Shown: positions 24,313 to 32,103 of the stretch, one piece after another
How the letters are laid out: the number at the start of each line of letters is the position of its first letter
Numbering within the stretch: position 1 is the first letter of the stretch
DNA from: an uncultured Hyphomicrobiales bacterium
GTDB lineage: Bacteria > Pseudomonadota > Alphaproteobacteria > Rhizobiales > Devosiaceae
Direction of reading: 5' to 3'
Assembly: GCA_903842455.1 (NCBI GenBank)
Contig: CAIMLX010000276.1
Coordinates: forward strand, 1-32,642
DNA: 32,642 bases
Position numbers and translations under genes: made by a program
Notes under the pieces: model-generated
The model's input: the letters and a program-made list of their open reading frames with translations, nothing else
Told to the model about the DNA's origin: nothing
The model's database searches: none

Positions 24313-25392
24313 TTATTCGGCGGGAACGGGGTTCGCCGCCGGCTTGACCTCACTGCGGCTGCCCGGCAGATGCGCCCAGGCTGGCCGCTCGAACAGGAAG
24401 CGGCCCCAGCCGGTCTTGCGGATCAGCCAGTAGAGCACCAGCGGCGAAACGAGCGCGATGGTCATCACTGCGATGCTCATCACGCTGGTATCGGTCGACA
24501 GCCCGCTCTTGAGCAGAACGGTCTGGCTTGCGGCCATCGGGATCGAGAAGCTCAGGTAGATGACGATCGAGTGCTCGCCAAGCCAGCGCATCCAGTTCAT
24601 CCAGGGCAGGTTCACCAGCAGTCCCCCAGCGATACACACCGCGATCGAGCCGGTGAGTGCGAGCAGCAAATGCAGCGGCGCGAAGCCCGCATAACCCATG
24701 TCGATGCCGCGCGGGTGCATCGCTGCGCCGCCCGCGAAGACGAGGTACCCTAGGACGATGGCGAAGCCGACGAGCCCGAGCGTGGCAGACAGCGCGTTCC
24801 GCTGCGCCCAATCGACGATGCGGAACACCTGCGGCGCGAAGACATAGCCCGCGTAGAAATAGACGAAGTAGGCCGCGAAGTGATCGACCAGCCCGTAGCC
24901 GGTCTGGATCGGGGCCAGCATCAGCCCGGTACCGAGCAGCAGCGCCGCCCAGTGGGGCACCTTCAGCGCGTGGAACAGCTTGGCGACCAGCGAGTAGACG
25001 GCCAGCATGTAGATGAACCACAGCACGCCGTAGGGTTCGACGACCGCCCAGCCGACCTGCGCCAGGGCCGAGCCCACATCGCCGGTCCCGAGCCCGACCT
25101 TGAAGCCCACCTGCAGTACCACCCACAGGGCGTAGAAATAGATGTAGTGAACCACCCGCCGGTCGGCGTAGAGCCGCCAGGGCCGGGCGATGACCTGGGT
25201 CAGGAACAGGCCCGAAATCAGGAAGAACTCCGGCATCCGGAAGGGTGCCGCCCAGCCTATGACGTAGTGGAGGATGCCTGTATCGTTCAGGTCTTCGCCG
25301 ACACCATAGGCGGAGTGCATCATCACCACGAGGATGATCGAGATGCCCTTGGCGGCATCGACCCAATCGAGACGGTTCGGCTTCACGGACAT
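24313..25392 (-). CDS. Acyltransferase-3 family membrane protein
   Basis: A 359 aa integral membrane protein with about ten hydrophobic segments, of the acyltransferase-3 family (OpgC, OafA-type) that O-acetylates sugars and polysaccharides. The N-terminal signature is RLDWVDAAKGISIILVVMMHS (in parts) with the conserved His26, and RMPEFFLISGLFL near 52-64 is the second conserved helix. The late WMRWLGEHSIVIYLSFSIP is also typical. Substrate is unknown. It has ordinary spacing to purQ and a gap of 119 bases upstream, so it may have its own promoter; nothing links it to purine metabolism. Confidence 0.88.
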   Translation of the reverse strand: MSVKPNRLDWVDAAKGISIILVVMMHSAYGVGEDLNDTGILHYVIGWAAPFRMPEFFLISGLFLTQVIARPWRLYADRRVVHYIYFYALWVVLQVGFKVGLGTGDVGSALAQVGWAVVEPYGVLWFIYMLAVYSLVAKLFHALKVPHWAALLLGTGLMLAPIQTGYGLVDHFAAYFVYFYAGYVFAPQVFRIVDWAQRNALSATLGLVGFAIVLGYLVFAGGAAMHPRGIDMGYAGFAPLHLLLALTGSIAVCIAGGLLVNLPWMNWMRWLGEHSIVIYLSFSIPMAASQTVLLKSGLSTDTSVMSIAVMTIALVSPLVLYWLIRKTGWGRFLFERPAWAHLPGSRSEVKPAANPVPAE

Positions 25393-25511
25393 TGCGGGCT
25401 CCGCGCTTGGTTCAAGGCGGTATAGCGCCTCGCATCCTCCGCTAACCGGAAAGTCTGCAGTTACGCTTAAGCAGAATACTTAACATTTGGTCCGAAGGGC
25501 GACCCGGTCGC

Positions 25512-25595
25512 CTAGAACGGCAGGCCGAAATGCGTCGCGCACGCGACACCAAGGCTCATGAAGAACAGGGCGGAAAGCGAAAAGGTCTTGATCAT
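25512..25595 (-). CDS. Tiny single-pass membrane peptide, paralog B
   Basis: A 27-codon frame, MIKTFSLSALFFMSLG followed by VACATHFGLPF. It has a short basic N-terminus (Lys3) and a hydrophobic core, so a single membrane segment or a signal-like peptide is likely. An in-frame ATG two codons upstream (25601) gives 29 aa. Its support comes from the similar neighbour at 25726-25809: the same length, the identical first 12 bases (ATGATCAAGACC), and about 13 of 27 identical residues without gaps. No good ribosome binding site is visible. A hairpin (CGGCTCC/GGAGCCG) lies just upstream at 25612-25630. Confidence 0.5.
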   Translation of the reverse strand: MIKTFSLSALFFMSLGVACATHFGLPF

Positions 25596-25611
25596 CGTCA
25601 TGCGCTTAGGC

Positions 25612-25630
25612 CGGCTCCGTCCTGGAGCCG
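25612..25630. repeat. Perfect 7-bp inverted repeat upstream of tiny peptide B
   Basis: CGGCTCC (25612-25618) and GGAGCCG (25624-25630) flank GTCCT. The hairpin lies between the two tiny genes; on the minus strand it follows paralog A and precedes paralog B by about 11 bases. It has no T run, so it could be an RNA processing or translation-control element or a weak terminator. Confidence 0.4.
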
Positions 25631-25725
25631 CTGGGGCAGAGGCAAATGCCGCCTGCGAATGAGGGATTGCGCCCGGACGTCTGAACGGAGTGTGAACTCT
25701 GTTGGCGATGACCGGCAGAAAAGGA

Positions 25726-25809
25726 TCAGATGGGAACCGAGGCGTAGGCGGCAAACAGCAGGCCGAGCGTCAGGAAGAACGCGAGCGACAGCGAGACGGT
25801 CTTGATCAT
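25726..25809 (-). CDS. Tiny single-pass membrane peptide, paralog A
   Basis: A 27-aa frame, MIKTVSLSLAFFLTLG followed by LLFAAYASVPI. The hydrophobic core of about 16 residues after Lys3 fits one membrane span. It aligns end to end with paralog B downstream (M-I-K-T-x-S-L-S...F-F...L-G). This frame is too short for usual gene calls. No clear ribosome binding site is visible ahead of the ATG. It lies between purS and the acyltransferase. Coding status rests on the paired conservation. Confidence 0.5.
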   Translation of the reverse strand: MIKTVSLSLAFFLTLGLLFAAYASVPI

Positions 25810-25874
25810 CTGGGTGGTCTTTACTGGGACTGGAGGCGCGCTACGCAGCGCGGCGCTACGTTAGCCGGAGAATC

Positions 25875-26117
25875 TTAAGGCGCGATTTCGATGGTGTAGT
25901 TCTCGATCACCGTGTTCGCCAAGAGCTTCTCGCACATGGCGCGGACGTCGGCTTCGGCCTGTGGCAAATCCGACTCACCGAGGTCGAGGTCGAACACCTT
26001 GCCCTGCCGCACCGCACCGATGCCGGCGAAGCCGAGCGACTTGAGCGAGCCCTGGATGGCCTGCCCCTGTGGGTCGAGAACGCCGGATTTCAGCGTGACT
26101 GTGACGCGAGCTTTCAT
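25875..26117 (-). CDS. purS: Phosphoribosylformylglycinamidine synthase subunit PurS
   Basis: Small accessory subunit (80 aa) that bridges PurL and PurQ in FGAM synthase. It begins MKARVTVTLKSGVLDPQGQAI (in two parts), the PurS hallmark, and contains LGFAGIGAVRQGKVFDLDL and the C-terminal LLANTVIENYTIEI. The start is the ATG at 26117. It follows purC by 54 bases on the same strand, as expected for a purCS unit. Confidence 0.97.
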   Translation of the reverse strand: MKARVTVTLKSGVLDPQGQAIQGSLKSLGFAGIGAVRQGKVFDLDLGESDLPQAEADVRAMCEKLLANTVIENYTIEIAP

Positions 26118-26171
26118 CGCAATGATCCCCGATGGAGGAGAAGGGCAGGGACCATTCGGCCCCCGCCGCCG

Positions 26172-26936
26172 CTATTGCACGAGTCGCGGACCGGTGGTCA
26201 GGGCGTTGTCGGTTTCCACAAGAATGCCGAGCCGCTGCGCCACTTCGCGATAGGCATCGACGAGGCCGCCCAGGTTCTCGCGGAAACGATCCTTGTCGAG
26301 CTTGTTGCGGGTCTTGATGTCCCACAGCCGGCAGTTGTCGGGGCTGATCTCGTCGGCCAGCACCACGCGCATCAGGTCGCCGTCATAGAGGCGCCCGCAC
26401 TCGATCTTGAAGTCGACGAGCTGGATGCCGACGCCCATGAACAGGCCGCTGAGGAAGTCATTGACGCGGATGGCGAGCGCCATGATGTCGTCGAGTTCCT
26501 GCGGGGTGGCCCAGCCGAAGGCGGTGATGTGCTCCTCGGAGACCATCGGGTCGCCGAGCGCATCGTCCTTGTAGCAGAACTCGATGATCGAGCGCGGCAG
26601 CTGCGTGCCGGGCTCAAGGCCGAGGCGCTTCACCAGCGAACCGGCGGCGACGTTGCGCACGATGATCTCGAGCGGGATGATCTCGACTTCCTTGATCAGC
26701 TGCTCACGCATGTTGAGGCGGCGGATGAAGTGCGTCGGGATGCCGAGGCCATTCAGCTTGGTGAAGATGTACTCGGAGATGCGGTTGTTGAGCACGCCTT
26801 TGCCATCGATGATCTCGTGGCGGGCGCCGTTGCCAGCAGTCGCATCGTCCTTGAAATACTGGATGAGCGTGCCCGGCTCCGGGCCCTCGTAGAGGGTCTT
26901 GGCCTTGCCGTCATAGATTTTCCGCCGACGGTTCAT
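26172..26936 (-). CDS. purC: Phosphoribosylaminoimidazole-succinocarboxamide (SAICAR) synthase
   Basis: ATP-dependent ligation of aspartate to CAIR in purine synthesis. The 254 aa protein has the N-terminal [13 protein letters not shown] nucleotide-binding loop, [18 protein letters not shown] (near 89-106), and the late [15 protein letters not shown] and [10 protein letters not shown] motifs of SAICAR synthase. The ATG at 26936 has AGG about 8 bases upstream. It heads the purC-purS stretch; the 267-base gap upstream separates it from the divergent DUF1476 gene. Confidence 0.98.
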   Translation of the reverse strand: MNRRRKIYDGKAKTLYEGPEPGTLIQYFKDDATAGNGARHEIIDGKGVLNNRISEYIFTKLNGLGIPTHFIRRLNMREQLIKEVEIIPLEIIVRNVAAGSLVKRLGLEPGTQLPRSIIEFCYKDDALGDPMVSEEHITAFGWATPQELDDIMALAIRVNDFLSGLFMGVGIQLVDFKIECGRLYDGDLMRVVLADEISPDNCRLWDIKTRNKLDKDRFRENLGGLVDAYREVAQRLGILVETDNALTTGPRLVQ

Positions 26937-27125
26937 ATGTTCTGCCTGTCACGATGCGGGGGAGGAATTGCGGCTCTCATGCGCCAGAAACCGCGCTTGT
27001 TGCAAGTCCTTTCACTGGAGCGACCGTCTCGCCTGCTGGCTGCGTTACCAATAGCATAGCGATTTCATCGCACTGGGCCTTTGGGCCGGCTGGCGGAGGC
27101 ACGTTATGACGCGGGGGTGAGGCCG

Positions 27126-27154
27126 TTGATTTGCCCGGCCATCCATCCTATCTC
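27126..27154 (+). promoter_or_regulatory. Candidate promoter of the DUF1476 gene
   Basis: TTGATT at 27126-27131 and TATCTC at 27149-27154 are separated by 17 bases. Transcription would begin near 27161, about 43 bases ahead of the ATG at 27204. The rest of the 26937-27203 gap shows no other clear element; the purC promoter must lie on its left side. Confidence 0.35.
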
Positions 27155-27203
27155 CGGTGGCACACGAGGGCGCCCGGCAAGGGCACAACAGCGGAGAGCC
27201 GAG

Positions 27204-27527
27204 ATGGCGACTTTCAACGATCGCGAAAAAGGTCAGGAAGCGAAGTTCGCTCATGACTCCGAGCTGCGCTTCAAGGCGGAAGCGCGCCGCAACAAGCTCC
27301 TGGGCCTGTGGGCCGCAGAGCACATGGGCCTGAGCGACGAGCACGCTAAGGAATATGCCGGCGCAGTCGTCGCCTCCGATTTCGAGGAAGCCGGCGACGA
27401 GGACGTGTTCCGCAAGGTTTCAGGCGACCTCAAGGCCAAGGGCGCCTCGGTCTCCGACGACATGATTCGCCAGAAGATGGCCGAACTCGTCGCCGTCGCC
27501 CGCGAGCAGGTCCTCAATGAGGGCTGA
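27204..27527 (+). CDS. DUF1476 protein, F1-ATPase zeta subunit (inhibitor) family
   Basis: A 107 aa protein of the DUF1476 family, whose Paracoccus member is the zeta subunit that blocks ATP hydrolysis by F1-ATPase. The N-terminus MATFNDREKGQEAKFAHD (the inhibitory segment in the family) is followed by RFKAEARRNKLLGLWAAE and a four-helix C-terminal part. The ATG at 27204 has GGAGA upstream at good spacing; the open frame to 27081 is an artefact. It is ended by a strong terminator. Proximity to purC and purB is typical for Rhizobiales. Confidence 0.93.
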   Translation: MATFNDREKGQEAKFAHDSELRFKAEARRNKLLGLWAAEHMGLSDEHAKEYAGAVVASDFEEAGDEDVFRKVSGDLKAKGASVSDDMIRQKMAELVAVAREQVLNEG

Positions 27528-27553
27528 GCTTTAACAAAGCGAACTAGCAGGGG

Positions 27554-27585
27554 ACCCCGCGCCAGCAGCGCGGGGTTTCTTTTTG
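27554..27585 (+). terminator. Intrinsic terminator of the DUF1476 gene
   Basis: A perfect 9-bp stem (ACCCCGCGC at 27554-27562 with GCGCGGGGT at 27568-27576), loop CAGCA, followed by TTCTTTTTG. It starts 27 bases after the stop and reads only on the plus strand. Confidence 0.93.
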
Positions 27586-27590
27586 CTGCG

Positions 27591-28139
27591 TCAGATCCGC
27601 TGCATCAGCCTTGTGAACATCAGCAGGCCTTCGGGCCAGGGGCCGTGGCCGGAGGCCTCGTTGATGTGGCCGGCGTCGCCGGCGAAGTGGAGCTCCGAGC
27701 CCCAGGCCGTGGCCATGTCGGCAGCGCGGTCGCGGGAGACCAGCGCATCGGTGTCGGATGCCACCAGCAGCGAGGGGAAGGGCAGGGGGTCGGTCGGCAC
27801 CGCGCCAAAACTCTGCGCCGCCCGCGGAATGGCCTTGCCCTCGTGATCGGGCGGCGACACCAGCAGGGCGCCCTTGACCTTGCCGGCCGGCAGGCGCGAC
27901 GCGGCGTGCACCAAGGCTGAAACGGCGAGCGAGTGCGCCACGAGCACGACCGGCTTCTGCGCCGCCTCGACGGCCTCGACGATCGCGGCCGTCCAGTCGC
28001 GGAGGTCGGGCTCGTCCCACTCGTCCTGCTCCACCACCCTGCCGGTCGAGAACCGCTCGGCCCAGCGGCGCTGCCAGTGCCCGGGGCCTGAGTTGCCGAG
28101 CCCCGGCAGGATCAGGATTTCGACATCGGCGATTCTCAT
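27591..28139 (-). CDS. RBBP9/YdeN-family serine hydrolase
   Basis: A 182 aa alpha/beta hydrolase of the RBBP9/YdeN family. The start ILILPGLGNSGPGHWQ contains the oxyanion motif of this family. Ser70 lies in LVAHSLA, a candidate Asp in ASDTDALV (Asp129 or Asp131) and His158 in GHINEASGHGPWPEG, in the usual order. Bacterial substrates are unknown, but small esterase activity is reported for relatives. Its ATG overlaps the stop of purB by four bases (ATGA), so it is the second gene of a purB operon. Confidence 0.92.
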   Translation of the reverse strand: MRIADVEILILPGLGNSGPGHWQRRWAERFSTGRVVEQDEWDEPDLRDWTAAIVEAVEAAQKPVVLVAHSLAVSALVHAASRLPAGKVKGALLVSPPDHEGKAIPRAAQSFGAVPTDPLPFPSLLVASDTDALVSRDRAADMATAWGSELHFAGDAGHINEASGHGPWPEGLLMFTRLMQRI

Positions 28140-29458
28140 GGCTCGGGCCCGAAGACGCGCTCGAACAGCGCATCGACATGCTTGAGGTGGTAGAAATCAT
28201 CGAACATCGCATCGATGTCGCCTGCGCTCAGCTTCCCCGCCACTTCCGGGTCAGCCTTGAGCAGCGCCGCGAACATCCCCGTGCGGTCGCCGCGCGCCTG
28301 CCACACCTGCATGGCGTTGCGCTGCACCGCGGCATAGGAGTCCTCGCGGCTCAGGCCCGCCTGGGTCAGCGCCAGCAGCACGCGCTGGGAATTGTGGAGG
28401 CCGCCGAGCAGGTCGAGGTTGCGGCGCATGTTCTCGGGGTAGACCATCAGGTTGTCGATCAGCCCGACCAGCCGGTTGAGCGCGAAATCGAGCGTTACCG
28501 TGCCATCGGGCCCGATCATCCGCTCGACCGACGAGTGCGAGATGTCGCGCTCGTGCCAGAGCGCCACGTTTTCGAGCGCCGGGGTGACCATGCCACGCAC
28601 CAGCCGCGCGAGGCCGGTGAGGTTCTCGCTCAGCACCGGGTTGCGCTTGTGCGGCATGGCCGAAGAGCCCTTCTGGCCGGGCGAGAAGAACTCCTCGGCC
28701 TCAAGCACCTCTGTGCGCTGCAGGTGCCGCACTTCGGTCGCCAGCCGCTCGATCGAGGAGGCGATGACACCCAGCGTCGCGAAAAACATCGCGTGCCGGT
28801 CGCGCGGGATCACTTGCGTCGAAATCGGCTCGACCGTCAGCCCGAGCTTCTCGGCCACATAGGCCTCAACGCGCGGGTCGATATTGGCGAACGTGCCGAT
28901 GGCGCCGGAAATCGCACAGGTGGCGATCTCCGCCTTCGCCGCCTTAAGCCGAGCCTTCGCCCGGTCGAATTCCGCATAGGCCTGCGCAAGCTTGATGCCG
29001 AAGGTCGTCGGCTCGGCGTGGATGCCGTGACTGCGGCCGATGGTGATCGAGTACTTGTGCTCCTTGGCTCGCTTCTTGATCGCCACCAGCAGCCGGTCGA
29101 TATCGTCGAGCAGGATGTCGGATGCGCGGCTCAGTTGTGCCGCGAGGCAGGTGTCGAGCACGTCCGACGAGGTCATGCCCTGGTGCAGGAAGCGCGCCTC
29201 CGGGCCGACGATCTCCGCCACATGCGTCAGGAACGCGATCACGTCGTGCTTGGTGGTCCGCTCGATCTCGTCGATGCGTTCGACATCGAAAGTCGCCGCG
29301 CCACCCTTGGCCCAGATCGCCTCGGCCGCCTCGACCGGCACCACGCCGAGTTCGGCGAGCTTGGTGGTCGCGTGCGCCTCGATCTCGAACCAGATGCGGA
29401 ACCTCGTTTCCGGGGACCAGACGGCTACCATCTCGGGGCGGGAATAGCGCGGAATCAT
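28136..29458 (-). CDS. purB: Adenylosuccinate lyase
   Basis: Cleaves fumarate from SAICAR and from adenylosuccinate in purine synthesis. The 440 aa protein has the fumarase/aspartase signature GSSAMPHKRNP at residues 264-274, the first catalytic-site TSSDV at 96-100, and SHGIHAEPTTFG near 143-154 with catalytic His144. The start MIPRYSRPEMVAVWSPETRF (in two parts) is standard for the alphaproteobacterial enzyme. It overlaps the serine hydrolase start downstream and is 34 bases after the rpe stop upstream, so rpe-purB-hydrolase may form one transcript. Confidence 0.98.
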   Translation of the reverse strand: MIPRYSRPEMVAVWSPETRFRIWFEIEAHATTKLAELGVVPVEAAEAIWAKGGAATFDVERIDEIERTTKHDVIAFLTHVAEIVGPEARFLHQGMTSSDVLDTCLAAQLSRASDILLDDIDRLLVAIKKRAKEHKYSITIGRSHGIHAEPTTFGIKLAQAYAEFDRAKARLKAAKAEIATCAISGAIGTFANIDPRVEAYVAEKLGLTVEPISTQVIPRDRHAMFFATLGVIASSIERLATEVRHLQRTEVLEAEEFFSPGQKGSSAMPHKRNPVLSENLTGLARLVRGMVTPALENVALWHERDISHSSVERMIGPDGTVTLDFALNRLVGLIDNLMVYPENMRRNLDLLGGLHNSQRVLLALTQAGLSREDSYAAVQRNAMQVWQARGDRTGMFAALLKADPEVAGKLSAGDIDAMFDDFYHLKHVDALFERVFGPEP

Positions 29459-29492
29459 CAGCTTCTCGTGTCTTGTTCGCGTAACGGATGAG

Positions 29493-30170
29493 TTACGCAG
29501 TCATCGTGGTGGCGGCGTTGCGGATGGCCGAGATGCGGCCGGCATAGGTCGTCGGGTCGTTGCCGGCGAACACCGCAGTACCGGCGACGAGCAGGTCGGC
29601 ACCGGCATCGGCAAGCGCCCGGGCATTGTCGACCGAGACGCCGCCATCGACTTCGAGATCGATGGCCCGCCCGCCGATTAGCGCTCGCGCCTGCGCGATC
29701 TTGGTCAGCGCCTCGGGGATGAACTTCTGTCCGCCGAAGCCGGGATTAACGCTCATGATCAGGATCAGGTCGACAGAGCCAATCACGTGCTCCAGCACGC
29801 TCACCGGCGTCGCCGGGTTGACCGCCACGCCGGCCCGCTTGCCCTCGGAGCGGATGGCCTGCAGCGAGCGGTGAAGGTGCGGCCCGGCCTCCGCGTGCAC
29901 GGTGATCGAATCGGCGCCGGCCTTCGCGAACGCCGTGATGTAAGGATCGACCGGCGCGATCATCAGGTGCACGTCGAGCACTTTGCGAGTCAGCGGCCGG
30001 ATCGCCCGCACCACCAGCGGCCCGATCGAGATGTTGGGGACGAAGTGCCCGTCCATCACATCGACATGGATATACTCCGCCCCGCCCGCATCGATCGCCC
30101 GGATTTCCTCGCCCAGCCGGGTGAAATCGGCCGAGAGGATGGAGGGCGCAATACGGATCGGACGGGTCAT
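29493..30170 (-). CDS. rpe: Ribulose-phosphate 3-epimerase
   Basis: Interconverts ribulose-5-phosphate and xylulose-5-phosphate in the pentose phosphate pathway; a metal-dependent TIM-barrel enzyme of 225 aa. Motifs: IAPSILSADF at 7-16, HVDVMDGHFVPNISIGP with His35 and Asp37, LDVHLMIAP, MSVNPGFGGQKFIP, and LEVDGGV with the second catalytic Asp. The ATG at 30170 gives the family N-terminus MTRPIRIAPSIL; a GTG at 30188 would add six residues and cannot be excluded. It supplies ribose-5-phosphate metabolism next to the purine genes. Confidence 0.97.
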   Translation of the reverse strand: MTRPIRIAPSILSADFTRLGEEIRAIDAGGAEYIHVDVMDGHFVPNISIGPLVVRAIRPLTRKVLDVHLMIAPVDPYITAFAKAGADSITVHAEAGPHLHRSLQAIRSEGKRAGVAVNPATPVSVLEHVIGSVDLILIMSVNPGFGGQKFIPEALTKIAQARALIGGRAIDLEVDGGVSVDNARALADAGADLLVAGTAVFAGNDPTTYAGRISAIRNAATTMTA

Positions 30171-30271
30171 GCGGATGGCCTGGGACACGTGGGAAGCTTC
30201 GTCCGTGCTTACCCCGTCACACCAGCGCTGTCACCCGTATGTCGCGCCGTCCGAGGCACCCCACCAGCCGA

Positions 30272-31873
30272 TCACTCCTCGACGAGGCCGCTGCCGACGA
30301 TCCGGAACGCCGTACCGAAGCTGTGCCGCGCCCCTTCGGGCACGGTGACATGCAGCCCGGCCTCGTCGCGCCGGAACGCCAGCGCCTCGCCGCCGCCACC
30401 GACGACTTCCACCCGCCCGACATCGCCGCTGACCAGTTGCCCGCCGGAGCGCAGCGCGGCGATCGTCAGGGTTGGCGCGGCGACGCCAAGCGTCGTGGCG
30501 AACAGCGCATCGGGCCGGGTGGTGAAGCGGATATCCTCGCCGGTGAAGGGCGCCGCCGACCCTTCGCCGAACTGGCCGGACCGCACCTCGGTCGGCCCCT
30601 CGCCGAATATCCGCCAGGGCCGCGTCTCGTGGATGGCCGCGCCGAAGCGCTGCATCCACTCGCCGACGGCGGAAACGATGGCGCGCTCCTCGCTGTCGAT
30701 GGTGCCGTCGCCGCGCATAGGGATACTCAGCAGCAGGTTGCCGTTCTTGGCCACCACGTCGCACAGCCGATGCACCACGGCATCGGCCCGCATGTAGGCC
30801 TTGCGCTCGAAAATTTCGCGCTTGTAGTGCCATTCGCCGATGCAGGTATCGGTCTGCCATACGTCCGGCACGATGCTCGAGCGAAAGCCACGCTCCACAT
30901 CCTCCACCAGCGTCCCCTGCCGGTCGGCCGCGAGTTCCTTGGTGTTGAGCACCACGTCGAGCCCGCCGCGTGTCGCAATCGAGCGATTGTAGAAGTGCGC
31001 CGCGATATCGAGCCCGGCCTGCCCGAGCGGCAGGTCGAAATTGTCGAAGTAGACGAGATCGGGATCGTAGCTGTCGATCAGGTCCTTGCAGCGCCGGTAC
31101 CAGTCGCGCACGAAGATCGGGTTGGCGAGCGGCGGGTTTTCGTCCCAGACGCGGTCATGCGCCTCGTGCCAGGCCTGCGCCTCCTTGGCATCGGTAAGAC
31201 CATCGGGCATGGGCATCACGGCGCCGGCATAGACCTCCTGCGGGTCGAGCCCCTCCCACCAGGTGCCGGCCCCGTCGTTGCGCCCAAGGCGGAATGCATC
31301 GTAGCGCTCGCCGGCGCGGGGGCCTTCAGGGTCATAGCCATAGGCGGTCTGGAACCAGTGCCACGCGTGGGCGGCGTGATTGCTGACCCCGAACCGCAGG
31401 CCGTGATGACGCGCCCTCTCGGCCCAGGTGCCGATGATGTCGCGCTTGGGCCCGAGCCGCATGCTGTTCCACGGGTGCCAGCGCGAATCCCACGCATCGA
31501 AGTTGTCGTGGTGGTTCGCCATGGCAACGAAGTAGCGCGCCCCGGCGGCCTTGTAGAGCGTCAGCAGGTCATCGGGATCCCAGTTCTCGGCCGTCCATTG
31601 CTGCTGGATCTCGATGAAGCCGACATCGGCCGGATGCCCGTAGTGGCGGACGTGATGCTCATATTGCGCCGTGCCCTGGATATACATGTGCCGGGCATAC
31701 CAGTCGCCGGCCTCGGGCACGCATTGCGGCCCCCAATGGGCCCAGAGGCCGAACTTGGCGTCGCGATACCAGTCGGGCACGCGATAACCCGCCTTCAGCG
31801 AAGCCCAGTCCGCCGCGAACGGCCCCTCGATGCGCTTGTCACCGACGATATCCAGCGTTGTCCTTACCGTCAT
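30272..31873 (-). CDS. GH29-type alpha-L-fucosidase-like glycosidase
   Basis: A 533 aa glycoside hydrolase of family GH29, cleaving alpha-L-fucosyl linkages in known members. The barrel start KFGLWAHWGPQ at 40-50, ANHHDNFDAWDS at 119-130, FGVSNHAAHAWHW near 161-173 and PDLVYFDNFDLP with candidate nucleophile Asp277 are all in family order. No signal peptide is visible, so it is probably cytoplasmic and would act on imported oligosaccharides. The start at 31873 (MTVRTTLDIV) has AGGA 5 bases upstream; the longer frame to 32035 is not needed. No transporter for oligosaccharides is in the window. Specificity for fucose is inferred. Confidence 0.87.
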   Translation of the reverse strand: MTVRTTLDIVGDKRIEGPFAADWASLKAGYRVPDWYRDAKFGLWAHWGPQCVPEAGDWYARHMYIQGTAQYEHHVRHYGHPADVGFIEIQQQWTAENWDPDDLLTLYKAAGARYFVAMANHHDNFDAWDSRWHPWNSMRLGPKRDIIGTWAERARHHGLRFGVSNHAAHAWHWFQTAYGYDPEGPRAGERYDAFRLGRNDGAGTWWEGLDPQEVYAGAVMPMPDGLTDAKEAQAWHEAHDRVWDENPPLANPIFVRDWYRRCKDLIDSYDPDLVYFDNFDLPLGQAGLDIAAHFYNRSIATRGGLDVVLNTKELAADRQGTLVEDVERGFRSSIVPDVWQTDTCIGEWHYKREIFERKAYMRADAVVHRLCDVVAKNGNLLLSIPMRGDGTIDSEERAIVSAVGEWMQRFGAAIHETRPWRIFGEGPTEVRSGQFGEGSAAPFTGEDIRFTTRPDALFATTLGVAAPTLTIAALRSGGQLVSGDVGRVEVVGGGGEALAFRRDEAGLHVTVPEGARHSFGTAFRIVGSGLVEE

Positions 31874-31913
31874 CTTCGTCCTGCCCCCGCCGGAGTGTCC
31901 CATCGCGACCGGA

Positions 31914-31929
31914 ATGTCTCCCGGGACAT
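31914..31929. promoter_or_regulatory. Inverted repeat upstream of the GH29 gene
   Basis: ATGTC-TCCCGG-GACAT: five-base arms separated by six bases, 41-56 bases upstream of the GH29 start on the minus strand and within the 230-base gap shared with the divergent ccdA-like gene. It could bind a sugar-responsive repressor. The arms are short, so it may be chance. Confidence 0.3.
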
Positions 31930-32103
31930 CCCGCCGCCGCTCGTGGCGGGGGAGGTGAAACGGGATGCCGCGCGATGTCAATCGACCGAAACGTCGTCCG
32001 GATGCTCGCAGCGAGCCGGCTGCTGCACACGTCAAGCACCATCACGTGCCATTGACCATCCAGTCGCATTCCCCCCCAGTTCGAAACCCGCTACACCCCG
32101 CGC

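Noticed and set aside
26937-27203. Purine riboswitch upstream of purC
   Set aside because: No aptamer-like paired arms or conserved purine-riboswitch loops were seen in this gap.
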